A DNA stretch of 64,000 nt, taken from NCBI RefSeq assembly GCF_001468065.1, contig NZ_LNYZ01000013.1:177450-241449 (forward strand). The letters are read 5' to 3'. Position numbers and translations under genes: made by a program. Each line of letters starts with the position of its first letter. Position 1 is the stretch's first letter. The stretch comes from Legionella steigerwaltii (GTDB lineage: Bacteria; Pseudomonadota; Gammaproteobacteria; Legionellales; Legionellaceae). This document shows, in pieces, positions 19,152 to 28,519 of this stretch. The notes below the pieces were generated by a model. It was not told where the DNA came from. It ran no database searches and saw only the letters and a program-made list of their open reading frames with translations.

Positions 19152-20912
19152 ATGAAACATACTGTCGAGCAGCTTTTAAAACACGCTTTAATGTCATTAC
19201 AAAAATCGGGCGAAATACCCTCAGGTTTAGATATTGAGATTAAGGTTGATCGTACAAAAGACTCCGCTCATGGTGATTATGCCAGTAATTTGGCCTTAGT
19301 TTTAGCAAAACCATGTCGTCAGGCACCACGCAAAATAGCAGAACTTTTAGTTCAGGCTATGCCGGTTGATCCTGCCGTGGAAAAAGTAGAAATTGCTGGG
19401 GCAGGGTTTATTAATTTTTTTATACGCAACAGTTCTCGTTCACAAATTATTGGTGAAATATTAGATAAAGGTGAGCGTTTTGGACGAAGTACTATTGGCC
19501 AAAATCAAAAAGTATTAATTGAGTTTGTTTCTGCTAACCCAACAGGTCCTTTGCATGTAGGGCATGGAAGAGGGGCTGCTTTTGGAGCCACTTTAGGAAA
19601 TGTTTTAAAGGCTGCGGGTTACGATGTTACTTTAGAATATTATGTGAATGATGCTGGACGGCAAATGAACATTCTTGCTGTCAGTGTGTGGCTGCGCTAT
19701 CTGGAGCTTGCTGGTGAAGCTGTTGTGATTCCTGCTAATGCGTATAAAGGGGATTATGTTTCCGAAATAGCTCAAGAATTTTTGGCAGAGCACGGTAAAG
19801 AATACGTGCATCCATGGACTACTGTAATTGAAGGTTTACCACTTGATGAGCCTCATGGTGGAGACAAAGAGGTTTATATTGATGCTTTGGTTGCTCGTGC
19901 AAAACAACTATTGGGTATGGATGTCTTTGCTCTGTTTCATCAACATGCATTAAATACTGTTCTTGATGATATTAAGGATGACCTCGCCGAATTTGGCGTG
20001 AAGTACGATAGTTGGTTTTCCGAGCAGTCTCTCTTTGAAGATGGTTCCATTCAAAAAGGTATTCAAGCGCTTAAGGACAGCGGTCATACTTTTGAAAAAG
20101 AAGGCGCACTCTGGTTTAGAGCTACTGATTTTGGTGATGAAAAAGATCGCGTGCTGGTGCGTGCTAATGGCCATACTACTTATTTTGCGTCCGATGTGGC
20201 TTATCATTGGAATAAATATGATAGGGGTTATGATCGAGTAATTGATATTTTTGGTGCAGATCATCATGGTTACATCACTCGCTTACGTGCGGTGGTAGGT
20301 GCTTTGGGACATGATGAAAGTGCGCTTGATGTTTTACTGGTGCAATTTGCTATTTTATATCGTGGTTCTGAGCGCGTACAAATGTCTACACGCAGTGGTT
20401 CTTTTGTTACCTTAAGAGAGTTGCGTCATGAGGTAGGTAATGATGCGGCGCGTTTCTTTTACGTGGCCCGTAAGTCAGAACAACATATGGATTTCGATTT
20501 AGACTTAGCAAAGTCAGAGTCCAGTGATAATCCGATTTATTATATACAGTATGCTCATGCAAGAATATGCTCGGTGTTAAGACAATTAAAGGAAAGAGGT
20601 TTATCTTGGGATAAGGCACTTGGTCTAAAACATATTGATTTGTTAGAGCAATCTCATGAAACTCATCTGATTTCTTTAATTGGTCGTTATCCCGAGATTG
20701 TAGAATTAGCAGCTGCCCATTGTGAACCACATCAAGTGGCTTATTATTTACGTGAAGTAGCCAATGGCTTGCATAGTTATTATAATGCTGTTCCACTATT
20801 GTGTGAACAAGAGCAATTGCGATGTGCTCGTCTTTGTTTGCTCGAAGCGGTGCGACAGGTATTAAAGAATGGTTTGGACTTATTGGGCGTATCAGCTCCT
20901 GAGAGTATGTGA
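19152..20912 (+). CDS. argS: Arginyl-tRNA synthetase
   Basis: The 586-residue product is of normal length for class I ArgRS, which charges tRNA-Arg. It has the N-terminal Add-1 domain (~1-100), the HIGH-type motif HVGHGRG after SANPTGPL, the VQMSTRSG segment in place of KMSKS, and a C-terminal DALR anticodon-binding domain. The ATG at 19152 (MKHTVEQ) gives the family's usual N-terminus; the frame is open further upstream but the added residues are not ArgRS-like. It overlaps the SPOR gene by one base (TGATG), so the two are likely co-translated. Confidence 0.97.
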   Translation: MKHTVEQLLKHALMSLQKSGEIPSGLDIEIKVDRTKDSAHGDYASNLALVLAKPCRQAPRKIAELLVQAMPVDPAVEKVEIAGAGFINFFIRNSSRSQIIGEILDKGERFGRSTIGQNQKVLIEFVSANPTGPLHVGHGRGAAFGATLGNVLKAAGYDVTLEYYVNDAGRQMNILAVSVWLRYLELAGEAVVIPANAYKGDYVSEIAQEFLAEHGKEYVHPWTTVIEGLPLDEPHGGDKEVYIDALVARAKQLLGMDVFALFHQHALNTVLDDIKDDLAEFGVKYDSWFSEQSLFEDGSIQKGIQALKDSGHTFEKEGALWFRATDFGDEKDRVLVRANGHTTYFASDVAYHWNKYDRGYDRVIDIFGADHHGYITRLRAVVGALGHDESALDVLLVQFAILYRGSERVQMSTRSGSFVTLRELRHEVGNDAARFFYVARKSEQHMDFDLDLAKSESSDNPIYYIQYAHARICSVLRQLKERGLSWDKALGLKHIDLLEQSHETHLISLIGRYPEIVELAAAHCEPHQVAYYLREVANGLHSYYNAVPLLCEQEQLRCARLCLLEAVRQVLKNGLDLLGVSAPESM

Positions 20913-21634
20913 TGACAAAAGAATATGGTAATAGGCGTTCTTCACGGTCGCGCGGTAGTACACCGCACCAGTTTCTAGTAATTACTTTTGCTTTTCTATT
21001 AGGTTATTTGACCGCTTCTTTTTTTGATTTTGACAAGTTAAGCAGCTGGGTAAATACCCAGGTTTTGGCTCATCATGAAATAAAAAAGGAACCTGCCAAA
21101 TCGGAAGCACAACAAGCAGCAATTCCACCTAAACCAAAATTTGAATTTTACACGCTACTGACTAATGAAAAAGTTCCTAATTCACAATCAAATGCTAACC
21201 CTACAGCTTCAGCTCAACCCACTTCATCAAATACTCCTGCATCTGCAACCTCGGCTACGGCAGTATCTGCAGCAACCCTAAAAACTGCATCAGGTAGTAT
21301 TTCAAATACGGCACCCTCAACAGCGGCACCAGTGAAACAAAATGTTGCTAAAGCACCACAAACACCACCAAAATCTGATGCTTCTTCAACTGCAAGAGGA
21401 AAATTTTTAGTGCAAGTGGCTTCTTTTAAAGCACGTAAAGATGCAGAACAAATGAAAGGCTCATTGATTCTAAAAGGGTTTGGCGCATACATAATTCCGG
21501 TAAGCCATCCTGTAAAAGGTAATTGGTTCCGGGTGGTAGTAGGTCCATATTCTAATCGGGTACTTGCGCAACAGGCTCAGGTAACTTTGGCCAAAAATGA
21601 ACGTCTAAATGGCATGATTACTAGTGGTGGATAG
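20912..21634 (+). CDS. SPOR-domain protein, FtsN-like
   Basis: A 240-residue protein: short basic cytoplasmic N-terminus, one membrane segment (~20-38, FLVITFAFLLGYLTASFFDF), a long Ala/Thr/Ser/Pro-rich linker (~75-155), and a C-terminal SPOR domain (~160-240, starting FLVQVASFKARKDAEQMKGS). SPOR domains bind denuded septal peptidoglycan, so a role in cell division like FtsN is likely. ATG at 20912 overlaps the argS stop; a GTG three bases earlier is possible. Confidence 0.88.
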   Translation: MTKEYGNRRSSRSRGSTPHQFLVITFAFLLGYLTASFFDFDKLSSWVNTQVLAHHEIKKEPAKSEAQQAAIPPKPKFEFYTLLTNEKVPNSQSNANPTASAQPTSSNTPASATSATAVSAATLKTASGSISNTAPSTAAPVKQNVAKAPQTPPKSDASSTARGKFLVQVASFKARKDAEQMKGSLILKGFGAYIIPVSHPVKGNWFRVVVGPYSNRVLAQQAQVTLAKNERLNGMITSGG

Positions 21635-21643
21635 GTTTTTTTG

Positions 21644-21737
21644 TGTAGCCTGGGTGAAGGCGAAGCCGTAACCCGGGATTCGGATAAAGAATCATGCTCT
21701 CAGAACCTGGGTTCCGCTGCGCTTCACCCAGGCTACA
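21644..21737. repeat. REP-like palindrome, copy 8 (hybrid inner arms)
   Basis: TGTAGCCTGGGTGAAGGCGA on the left and GCGCTTCACCCAGGCTACA on the right. The left inner arm is the GCCGTAACCCGGG variant and the right is GGGTTCCGC, so the arms come from two subtypes. It lies between convergent genes. Confidence 0.88.
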
Positions 21738-21783
21738 ATTGATGTTGTGATCGTTGGCTATGAAGGGTTCCCCAAGACGTTTT

Positions 21784-22122
21784 TCAACGTCGCACAACAA
21801 CCTGAATGTTTTCTGCATTTTTGATTGCGCGAGGTTTGCTAATCCCCACTGTAATTTGAGACACTTTAAATTGTTTTTTAATTAAATCTGCAACTTCATT
21901 GGCAACGGTTTCAATGAGTTGAAATGATTTTGATTCTACATAAAGGGTGACACTTTTACATAGCGCTTCATAGTCTATGGTCTTGGTCAAATCTTCCTGA
22001 CAGTCACTGAAATTAGTATCAATACTGATATCAATTAATAATTGTTGATTAATGCATTGCTCCCATGCATAAACACCAATTTTGGTATTTACATTAAGGG
22101 CTTTGATATTTAAGGTATCCAA
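21784..22122 (-). CDS. folB: Dihydroneopterin aldolase
   Basis: The 112-residue product has FolB hallmarks: IGVYAWEQCINQQLLIDISI near the N-terminus, TIDYEALC, the catalytic Glu in FQLIETVANEVADLI, and the final ITVGISKPRAIKNAENIQV. FolB cleaves dihydroneopterin to 6-hydroxymethyl-dihydropterin in folate synthesis. Length is near the usual ~118. It stands alone, with a REP copy on each side. Confidence 0.95.
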   Translation of the reverse strand: MDTLNIKALNVNTKIGVYAWEQCINQQLLIDISIDTNFSDCQEDLTKTIDYEALCKSVTLYVESKSFQLIETVANEVADLIKKQFKVSQITVGISKPRAIKNAENIQVVVRR

Positions 22123-22216
22123 TGATGTTCCTAGTCCAAAAGTGATTTACCTGTGATTTTATCTAAATAATTATCATTGTGTATAGAGTGTTAAAACCAG
22201 ATGCATTTGCAGTATT

Positions 22217-22294
22217 CTAGTCTGGGTAAAGCGCAGCGGAACCCGGGATTTTTACATATAAACCCGGGTTCCGCTGCGCTTCACCCAAGCTACA
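22217..22294. repeat. REP-like palindrome, copy 9
   Basis: TAGTCTGGGTAAAGCGCAGC pairs with the complementary arm ending GCTTCACCCAAGCTA. It carries several end mismatches, so it is an older copy. It sits just beyond the SGNH hydrolase stop. Confidence 0.85.
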
Positions 22295-22299
22295 ATCAT

Positions 22300-23739
22300 T
22301 TACACCTCTAGTTTATTAGACTCAGAATTCTCTTCTTGACCTTCAGTATTCTGTTTTGCAATACAGTGCACTGCTTTATCGTATCCCAGTAGCGGTAATG
22401 AAAGTGCCAGCATTAATGATAAGCCAAGAACCGTCTTACTTAATAAAATAGGTGCAGCCACGCTACCCGCTATTGCTCTAAGTGAGGTATGAACGTTTTC
22501 ATTTACTGCTACACGCCATAAATAAGTAGCCATAACGGGTACTAAAGTCAGATCCAACAAGCCAAAAGCAGGTAAGCCTGTATATTCATCATCAAATTGT
22601 TTTCCTGTAATTGCATGATAAGCGCTTTCAAAACGTACGGTTAAGCTGGAAGAGGGAGAAAATAATAATCGTAAATGGCGATATCGATTGTCACTTATAA
22701 ATTGTCCTATACTTTTGACGCGAAATGCTTCTATATCTTTTTTATTTAAAACCTGCGCTTGGATCTGCTTCTCATCGGCGCTCAAATAAATTCTAGGAAT
22801 GAATTGTTCATCGTGTTCGGATTTAGTCCCTGGAAATTGATACTCAATCGCGCTGGCAATTAATCGCCCCATGATCCCAGAGCCTTGTTCATTGGGTTCA
22901 ATCTGAAAAGCATGTTTTCCACCTAAAGGATTTAATGAAGAGGTTGTATCAACAAAAACTATCTCTTTTTCTTGAGTCGCTGCATAGGCTAGGATATCCC
23001 TATAAAGCTCATTCATGGTTTCTTCAACTACAGCAAAAGGAGCGCGTCCTTTTCCTTCAGCCCGTGCTAAGTGCGAAAATCCGGTATAAATAAAATAAGG
23101 AGTTAATTGTGTAATCGAAGGATAATATTGCGACAAGAGAACAATACGACTAAGTTGAGGATTCTTGTCAATTAATTCATCGATAATTTTTTTGTAATCT
23201 TTTAGTATATTTGCTTTTACTTGTTCAAACGCTAAGTGAATGGCTGGTTTTGCATCTTCTGGAGTAATTCTTAAAAGAAGTTGGGGATAATTCATTTCCT
23301 CCATTAAAGTATCCGCTAGAGCTTCTCTATAATTATTCCCCCCTACGCTTAACACGACAACATCTGGTTTCCATGCCGTAACTGCCTTGAGCTGATGTAC
23401 AGAATTAGAGCGTATATGGTCTTCATCGGTTAGAACTTTACCCAACGAACAATAAGACAATAAATCATCGGTAGTCGCGCCATCAACAGCAAAATTACCT
23501 ATAAAGTAAGATCCTGGTGTATGAGCTAGCGCTTCTGCGGTTTGATGAGTTACTGTATTTGATTTCTCTCCATAAGATTTGCTTCCATCTACCCAGCGTC
23601 CGTTATCTACCGTAGAATCGCCCGTAAAAGCAACTTTTATTGGGGGTGTTTCAGAATTCCCAAGCACTTGTTTTAATCTGCCTGTGTTCTTAGGGTATCC
23701 TGCTCCAATCGATTGTGACAAATTTTTAACTAATCCCAT
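22300..23739 (-). CDS. SGNH/GDSL-type hydrolase with C-terminal membrane segments
   Basis: A 479-residue protein. The GDS nucleophile block is KVAFTGDSTVDNGRW (Ser at about residue 42), and the GxN block is VVVLSVGGNNYREAL (~residue 135); a later HAFQIEPNEQGSG segment may hold the catalytic His. This is the lipase/esterase fold seen in lipolytic Legionella proteins. Residues ~385-455 contain two or three hydrophobic segments (LVPVMATYLW; VAAPILLSKTVLGLSLMLAL), which could anchor it in a membrane. No signal peptide. Substrate unknown; secretion through Dot/Icm is possible but unproven. ATG at 23739 is preferred to a TTG two codons earlier. Confidence 0.75.
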   Translation of the reverse strand: MGLVKNLSQSIGAGYPKNTGRLKQVLGNSETPPIKVAFTGDSTVDNGRWVDGSKSYGEKSNTVTHQTAEALAHTPGSYFIGNFAVDGATTDDLLSYCSLGKVLTDEDHIRSNSVHQLKAVTAWKPDVVVLSVGGNNYREALADTLMEEMNYPQLLLRITPEDAKPAIHLAFEQVKANILKDYKKIIDELIDKNPQLSRIVLLSQYYPSITQLTPYFIYTGFSHLARAEGKGRAPFAVVEETMNELYRDILAYAATQEKEIVFVDTTSSLNPLGGKHAFQIEPNEQGSGIMGRLIASAIEYQFPGTKSEHDEQFIPRIYLSADEKQIQAQVLNKKDIEAFRVKSIGQFISDNRYRHLRLLFSPSSSLTVRFESAYHAITGKQFDDEYTGLPAFGLLDLTLVPVMATYLWRVAVNENVHTSLRAIAGSVAAPILLSKTVLGLSLMLALSLPLLGYDKAVHCIAKQNTEGQEENSESNKLEV

Positions 23740-23874
23740 AATCAACTCTAATTGATAATAAAATGGTACAGATTATGTTTCCAAGTCCGTTCCGAGTCAA
23801 TTCAACTACAATTCTTGCATTACTTAGAGTGTAAATATGTTAGCATTAAAGCATTTTGATTATGTTGGGATAAT

Positions 23875-24936
23875 ATGATGTATGATTTGAATCAATCTTT
23901 GTTCCTACGCGCTTTAAGACGACAACCTGTGGAACGAACCCCAGTATGGATGATGCGTCAAGCTGGGCGTTATCTTCCAGAATATCGCAAGACTAGAGAA
24001 CAGGCAGGTGATTTTTTAAGCCTTTGCAAGAATCCCGAGCTTGCTTGTGAGGTGACATTACAGCCTTTGCGCCGTTATGCACTGGATGCAGCCATTTTAT
24101 TTTCTGATATTTTGACAATTCCTGATGCGATGGGGCTTGGTTTATATTTTGCCGAAGGTGAAGGACCTTGTTTTCGACATCCGGTACAAGATATCCAAAC
24201 AATTGCCAACTTGCAAATTCCGGAACCAGACTCTTTGGCTTATGTAATGAACGCTGTACGCTTAATCCGCCAAGAAATGCCCAAAGAGCTTCCTCTAATC
24301 GGTTTTGCAGGCAGTCCATGGACTTTAGCGTGTTATATGGTTGAAGGGAGAAGTACGAGAGAATTTAAACGTATTTTACATTTAATCTACACTGAAAGTG
24401 AGGCTGCACATGTTTTGCTGAATAAGTTAGCAACATCAGTTGCAAATTATCTGATGGAGCAAATCAAAGCGGGTGTTAATTCAGTCATGCTTTTTGATAC
24501 ATGGGGTGGAATTTTAACCCCAGAGAATTATCAAAATTTTTCTCTCCAGTATATGCAAAACATCGTACACCAAATAAAAGTCAATTATCCTGAAATCCCT
24601 GTTATTTTATTTACTAAAGGGGGCGGACAATGGCTAGAAAAAATGCTTATTTCGGGGTGTGATGCATTAGGAATCGATTGGACCTGTGATATAGGAGAGG
24701 CACGAAGAAGAGTCGGTGATAAGGTTGCATTACAAGGAAATCTTGACCCCTCAGTATTATTAACCTCAAGACAATGTATCCAAGAGCAAGTGAAAAAGGT
24801 ATTGGCATCCTTTGGATCCGGCTCAGGACATGTGTTCAACCTCGGTCACGGTGTTACTCCTGACGTCCCGCCTGAGCATGTCGCGGCGATGATTGAGGCA
24901 GTTCATGAATTTAGCCCCTATTATCATCAAAATTAA
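23875..24936 (+). CDS. hemE: Uroporphyrinogen decarboxylase
   Basis: The 353-residue product is full length for HemE, which removes four carboxyl groups from uroporphyrinogen III to give coproporphyrinogen III in haem synthesis. It carries the signatures [16 protein letters not shown], the [14 protein letters not shown] segment with the key Asp, [13 protein letters not shown], and [15 protein letters not shown] near the end. The start is one of two consecutive ATGs (23875 or 23878). Confidence 0.97.
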   Translation: MMYDLNQSLFLRALRRQPVERTPVWMMRQAGRYLPEYRKTREQAGDFLSLCKNPELACEVTLQPLRRYALDAAILFSDILTIPDAMGLGLYFAEGEGPCFRHPVQDIQTIANLQIPEPDSLAYVMNAVRLIRQEMPKELPLIGFAGSPWTLACYMVEGRSTREFKRILHLIYTESEAAHVLLNKLATSVANYLMEQIKAGVNSVMLFDTWGGILTPENYQNFSLQYMQNIVHQIKVNYPEIPVILFTKGGGQWLEKMLISGCDALGIDWTCDIGEARRRVGDKVALQGNLDPSVLLTSRQCIQEQVKKVLASFGSGSGHVFNLGHGVTPDVPPEHVAAMIEAVHEFSPYYHQN

Positions 24937-24943
24937 TATCAGT

Positions 24944-24976
24944 TGTAGCCTGAGTTTCGCTTTGCTCAGGCTGCGG
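24944..24976. repeat. Short hairpin resembling a collapsed REP end
   Basis: TGTAGCCTGAG and CTCAGGCTGC pair around TTTCGCTTTG. The first eight bases match the REP family end, but the inner arms are missing. Directly after hemE, it may serve as its terminator, though no T-run follows. Confidence 0.55.
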
Positions 24977-24977
24977 T

Positions 24978-25532
24978 GTGAGTGACATGCATCATTTTAT
25001 ATCTATTGAAACAGCAAGATTAATGCTCAGAAAACCGAATCAATTGGATTTTTTATCCCTTGCAAACTTATGGAAAAATGAGACTGTACGAAAGCACCTT
25101 GGTGGAGTCGTTAATGATAATATTATTAATGAACGAATTAATTCCATACAGAATCATTGGCATAGTACGGGATTTGGTCTATGTACTGTTCTTAGAAAAA
25201 ATACGACACAAATAATTGGCATTTGTGGGCTTCATCATTCAGATGAAGGAATAGAAATTTCATATATGTTTTTTCCGAAGTGGTGGGGACAAGGATTTGC
25301 TTATGAAGCGATAACTGCAAGTCTGAATTATGGCTTTGTACATTTAAATATTGGGAAAATAATTGCTATTACTCAAGAAGCTAATTCTAGATCGTGCTAT
25401 TTATTAGAGAAAGTAGGCATGAGATGTGTAGATACCTTTATACGTTACGATGCGCAACAATGCTTATATGAACTATTAAACAATCAAGACACAAGCAAAG
25501 TATTAAAATCAGTAATGGTTAATAATGGATAA
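24978..25532 (+). CDS. GNAT family N-acetyltransferase, RimJ/RimL-like
   Basis: The ~184-residue product begins with ISIETARLMLRKPNQLDFLS, the usual opening of RimJ/RimL-type acetyltransferases, and has WWGQGFAYEAITASLNYGFV as the acetyl-CoA loop, then NSRSCYLLEKVGM. These enzymes acetylate protein N-termini, antibiotics or small amines. The start is uncertain: GTG at 24978 or ATG at 24987. It follows a hairpin after hemE. Confidence 0.82.
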   Translation: MSDMHHFISIETARLMLRKPNQLDFLSLANLWKNETVRKHLGGVVNDNIINERINSIQNHWHSTGFGLCTVLRKNTTQIIGICGLHHSDEGIEISYMFFPKWWGQGFAYEAITASLNYGFVHLNIGKIIAITQEANSRSCYLLEKVGMRCVDTFIRYDAQQCLYELLNNQDTSKVLKSVMVNNG

Positions 25533-25739
25533 CAATAGTTCGGTCACGCGAGCAACTTTCGTACTGTACCCGCAAAAAACTATGCTCTCAAGACGCCCGC
25601 ATTTCAGATACTCTTCTTCAAATTCATTTTATATAGTGGAAACACTTGATTATATTCAGGGCAGCTGCCTTTTGCTGAAATAAAATGATACTATGGCGCC
25701 AACTATATAACAACATGAACAAAAAGCGAGGGGCTTGTA

Positions 25740-27215
25740 ATGAAAAATGCTGCTGGGATGATAGTCGAATATTTAGAGAGCGTATTGGATGCCCTGAAAA
25801 ACGCACCAGTAGGTGGTAAAGATGTAGGTGAATTGTTAAATAAAGTAAATGGAAGGTTATTTTTTACACCGTCGCTGGGAAATGTTCAGATAAAAGAACC
25901 TAAAGAGCTATTAGAAATACTATGTGTGGACGAAGTACTCGAATCCTTTGGCGAACACTTCGATCAATGGAAGCCTCGGGTAAATGAAACGAACCTAAGT
26001 CATACCAAAGCAACATTTTACAAACATTTTTTTGAGCCTATTGAAGAGAGTGAAGCATGGCGTAGCTTCTGGGAACAGCAAGTTCAATTAATAGTAAAGA
26101 GGGTTAAGTCCGAAAATGACGGGGCCGCAGAAGAAGAGATAAGCAAAGAAATCCAAAAGGTACATGATCAAATCGCCAGTACCATTATTTATAGAATACA
26201 ACAAAGTTGGCTAAGCAAACAAGGCAATAAAGTTACTGATGATTTCGCACGTGCATCCACTGAATCTGAGCGTGCAGAACAATTAGTAAGAAGAAACCTC
26301 TTGACTGCTAAAATAGCTGTGTTTGCTACGATAATTAATAATTCCTGGAATACTCTCGAACATTTTTTAGGCTCAGAGCATAATCCAGAACGTGGAACGA
26401 TCTATTTTGATTTTAATGATGAGATGAGAACTCTGGAAAGGAGCTTAGAAACTCAAAGCACCCAAATGGGACAAATGAAAGAGTCAAAAAAGAAAGAAGA
26501 GGCCATAGGTAATTTAGCAGCTAACATTAATAGTGCAAGACAAGGAAAAGGCTACCGAAATCTTGGTGAAGAGCAGAATGAAAAAAAACTACAAAATGTG
26601 CTGCGGGTTTTTGTTACTAAATTAATGGATGATACTTCACCGCAGGGTAAATTGGTAATTGAAGGTATAGCAAGAGGAATATTAGAGGATATTAAAAATA
26701 ATCTGACACAACGCATTAATATTGTTAATTTCCCAGAATATTTAAGTACGATAAAATTGTTAAGTACTATAGAAAATAAAGTTATCAAGAAAAAGTGTAA
26801 AGACTTATTGATTTTATGCGATACCAAAAAGGACAGCATAAAATTATATGATCAATCTGAGAAGAGCGAACTACTGCTTGATAATAATACAAGCCGAGAG
26901 CGAACTGAAACCATTTCAGAACCATCAGCATACAGCCCACCCCCATCCCCGCGTCTAACCCATCGGCCTACGATGCAGCAAATGCCAATCAAAGAAAAAA
27001 CACCTAACCTATTGGAACGATTCTTCAGAAGAAAAACAGCAGATCAGAGTAGGCCTGTTCTTAAAAAAAATAATTCCTTTATGCTCCCAGAAGAGATAAA
27101 AGATAGTGAGACAAGGAAGCTAAGAAGAGCTACAACATCTTTTTTTAAGCCTCATGATGAGGCAGAAAGTCAAACTACTACCAAAACATCCAGCTTAAGC
27201 ACAGGATGGGATTAA
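25740..27215 (+). CDS. Hypothetical helical protein, candidate Dot/Icm effector
   Basis: Not recognised. A 491-residue protein with no signal peptide, mainly helical to residue ~375, with likely coiled coil around 225-265. The last ~110 residues change character: a proline-rich patch (SAYSPPPSPRLTHRPTMQQM), basic clusters (LLERFFRRKT), and a Ser/Thr-rich tail ending TTKTSSLSTGWD. Such disordered, polar C-termini are common in Dot/Icm substrates. A good ribosome binding site (AGGGG) precedes the ATG, and a terminator hairpin follows. The gene stands alone. Confidence 0.7.
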   Translation: MKNAAGMIVEYLESVLDALKNAPVGGKDVGELLNKVNGRLFFTPSLGNVQIKEPKELLEILCVDEVLESFGEHFDQWKPRVNETNLSHTKATFYKHFFEPIEESEAWRSFWEQQVQLIVKRVKSENDGAAEEEISKEIQKVHDQIASTIIYRIQQSWLSKQGNKVTDDFARASTESERAEQLVRRNLLTAKIAVFATIINNSWNTLEHFLGSEHNPERGTIYFDFNDEMRTLERSLETQSTQMGQMKESKKKEEAIGNLAANINSARQGKGYRNLGEEQNEKKLQNVLRVFVTKLMDDTSPQGKLVIEGIARGILEDIKNNLTQRINIVNFPEYLSTIKLLSTIENKVIKKKCKDLLILCDTKKDSIKLYDQSEKSELLLDNNTSRERTETISEPSAYSPPPSPRLTHRPTMQQMPIKEKTPNLLERFFRRKTADQSRPVLKKNNSFMLPEEIKDSETRKLRRATTSFFKPHDEAESQTTTKTSSLSTGWD

Positions 27216-27249
27216 GGACAAAATACTAAGCTTGCTTCAAAGCTCATAT

Positions 27250-27267
27250 AGGCTCCTTTTGGAGCCT
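27250..27267 (+). terminator. Probable terminator hairpin
   Basis: AGGCTCC-TTTT-GGAGCCT is a perfect seven-base-pair stem about 35 bases after the stop of the gene ending at 27215. Only a short T-run (TTTG) follows, so it may be moderately efficient. Confidence 0.6.
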
Positions 27268-27386
27268 TTGCCTCAACAAGGTCGGGCCCGACGAAGTATT
27301 TATAGTCTTTGTCTTTTGCTGTGTCGCTTTTTTTAACGCTATAATGATGCAACTTCATTACAAAAAATTCAAAAGAAGAGATCATT

Positions 27387-28403
27387 ATGTCAAAGATAAA
27401 TTTCGCCAGCGATAATTATGCTGGTATTCATCCAGAAATTTTGCAAGCCATTCATGATGCGAACCAAGGCCCTGCGGTTGCTTATGGAAATGATGAGTTC
27501 ACAGCAAAAGCGATACTAAAATTTCGTGAACAATTGGGTGATGATATTGAGGTTTTCTTTGTGTTTAATGGCACAGCAGCAAATGTATTATCGTTATCTG
27601 CGATGAATCGTAGTTTCCATGCGGTGATTTGTCCTGAGACAGCTCATATTCAAGTTGATGAATGTGGTGCGCCAGAAAAATTTTCGGGTTCAAAATTATT
27701 ATTGATGCCTACGAAAAATGGCAAATTGTCGGTTGCTGAATTAGAAAAATATTTGCATCGCGTAGGTGATCAACACCACGTTCAGCCAGGTGTGATTTCG
27801 ATTAGTCAAAGTACAGAGTGTGGCACAGTGTATTCAGTTGATGAAATTAAAGCGATTGCCGATTTTGCGCACCAACATCATTTATATTTACATATGGATG
27901 GTGCTCGAATTGCTAATGCAGCCGTGAGCTTGCAAAAAGAGTTACGCACTTTTACTAAAGAAATTGGCGTTGATGTTTTATCATTTGGCGGGACGAAAAA
28001 TGGCTTGATGTTAGGTGAAGCAGTGGTGTTTTTTAATAAAAAACTAGCCGATGATTTTTTATATATCCGAAAACAAGGGATGCAACTTGCTTCAAAGATG
28101 CGTTTTATATCGGCACAATTTCATGCCTTATTTTCTAATGATTTATGGAAACGCAATGCCACACATGCAAACAAGATGGCCGCTTATTTTGCAAATAAAT
28201 TAAAGACAATATCCTCCGTCACATTAACGCAAACAGTGCAGGCAAATGCTATTTTTGCCATCATGCCAGGCGAGTTAATTAATAAATTGCAGCAGCATTT
28301 TTCTTTTTATTATTGGAATGAATCTCTATCCGAAGTGCGATTAATGACTTCTTTTGATACTAAAGAAAGTGAAATTGATCAATTTATTGCTATGATTAAG
28401 TAA
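27387..28403 (+). CDS. ltaE: Low-specificity L-threonine aldolase
   Basis: A 338-residue PLP enzyme of fold type I. It begins with NFASDNYAGIHPEILQAIHD, has VAYGNDEFTAKA and the PLP-lysine region DVLSFGGTKNGLMLGEAVVF, and HMDGARIANA before it. The family splits threonine or allo-threonine into glycine and acetaldehyde. Very similar proteins are sometimes annotated as beta-eliminating lyases, so the exact substrate is less certain than the fold. Confidence 0.88.
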   Translation: MSKINFASDNYAGIHPEILQAIHDANQGPAVAYGNDEFTAKAILKFREQLGDDIEVFFVFNGTAANVLSLSAMNRSFHAVICPETAHIQVDECGAPEKFSGSKLLLMPTKNGKLSVAELEKYLHRVGDQHHVQPGVISISQSTECGTVYSVDEIKAIADFAHQHHLYLHMDGARIANAAVSLQKELRTFTKEIGVDVLSFGGTKNGLMLGEAVVFFNKKLADDFLYIRKQGMQLASKMRFISAQFHALFSNDLWKRNATHANKMAAYFANKLKTISSVTLTQTVQANAIFAIMPGELINKLQQHFSFYYWNESLSEVRLMTSFDTKESEIDQFIAMIK

Positions 28404-28519
28404 ATCGAGAGGGAAACCCTCGACTGAGATAATTAAAAGTAGAAAAATTATTTCTAGACACTCCGGGACGCACTGCCATTAAGTTTTTGAGCAACGCCCC
28501 GGCTTTTGGTAGTCTCCTT

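Noticed and set aside
21214-21492. 92-residue minus-strand frame inside the SPOR gene
   Set aside because: Alanine/valine-rich shadow caused by the Ala/Thr/Pro-rich linker on the other strand.
22300-25532. hemE neighbourhood as a haem gene cluster
   Set aside because: Neighbours are an SGNH hydrolase and a GNAT, unrelated to haem synthesis; hemE appears to be a single gene.
28405-28425. Terminator after threonine aldolase (GAGGG AAA CCCTC)
   Set aside because: The stem is only five pairs, with no T-run, so it is not listed as a terminator.
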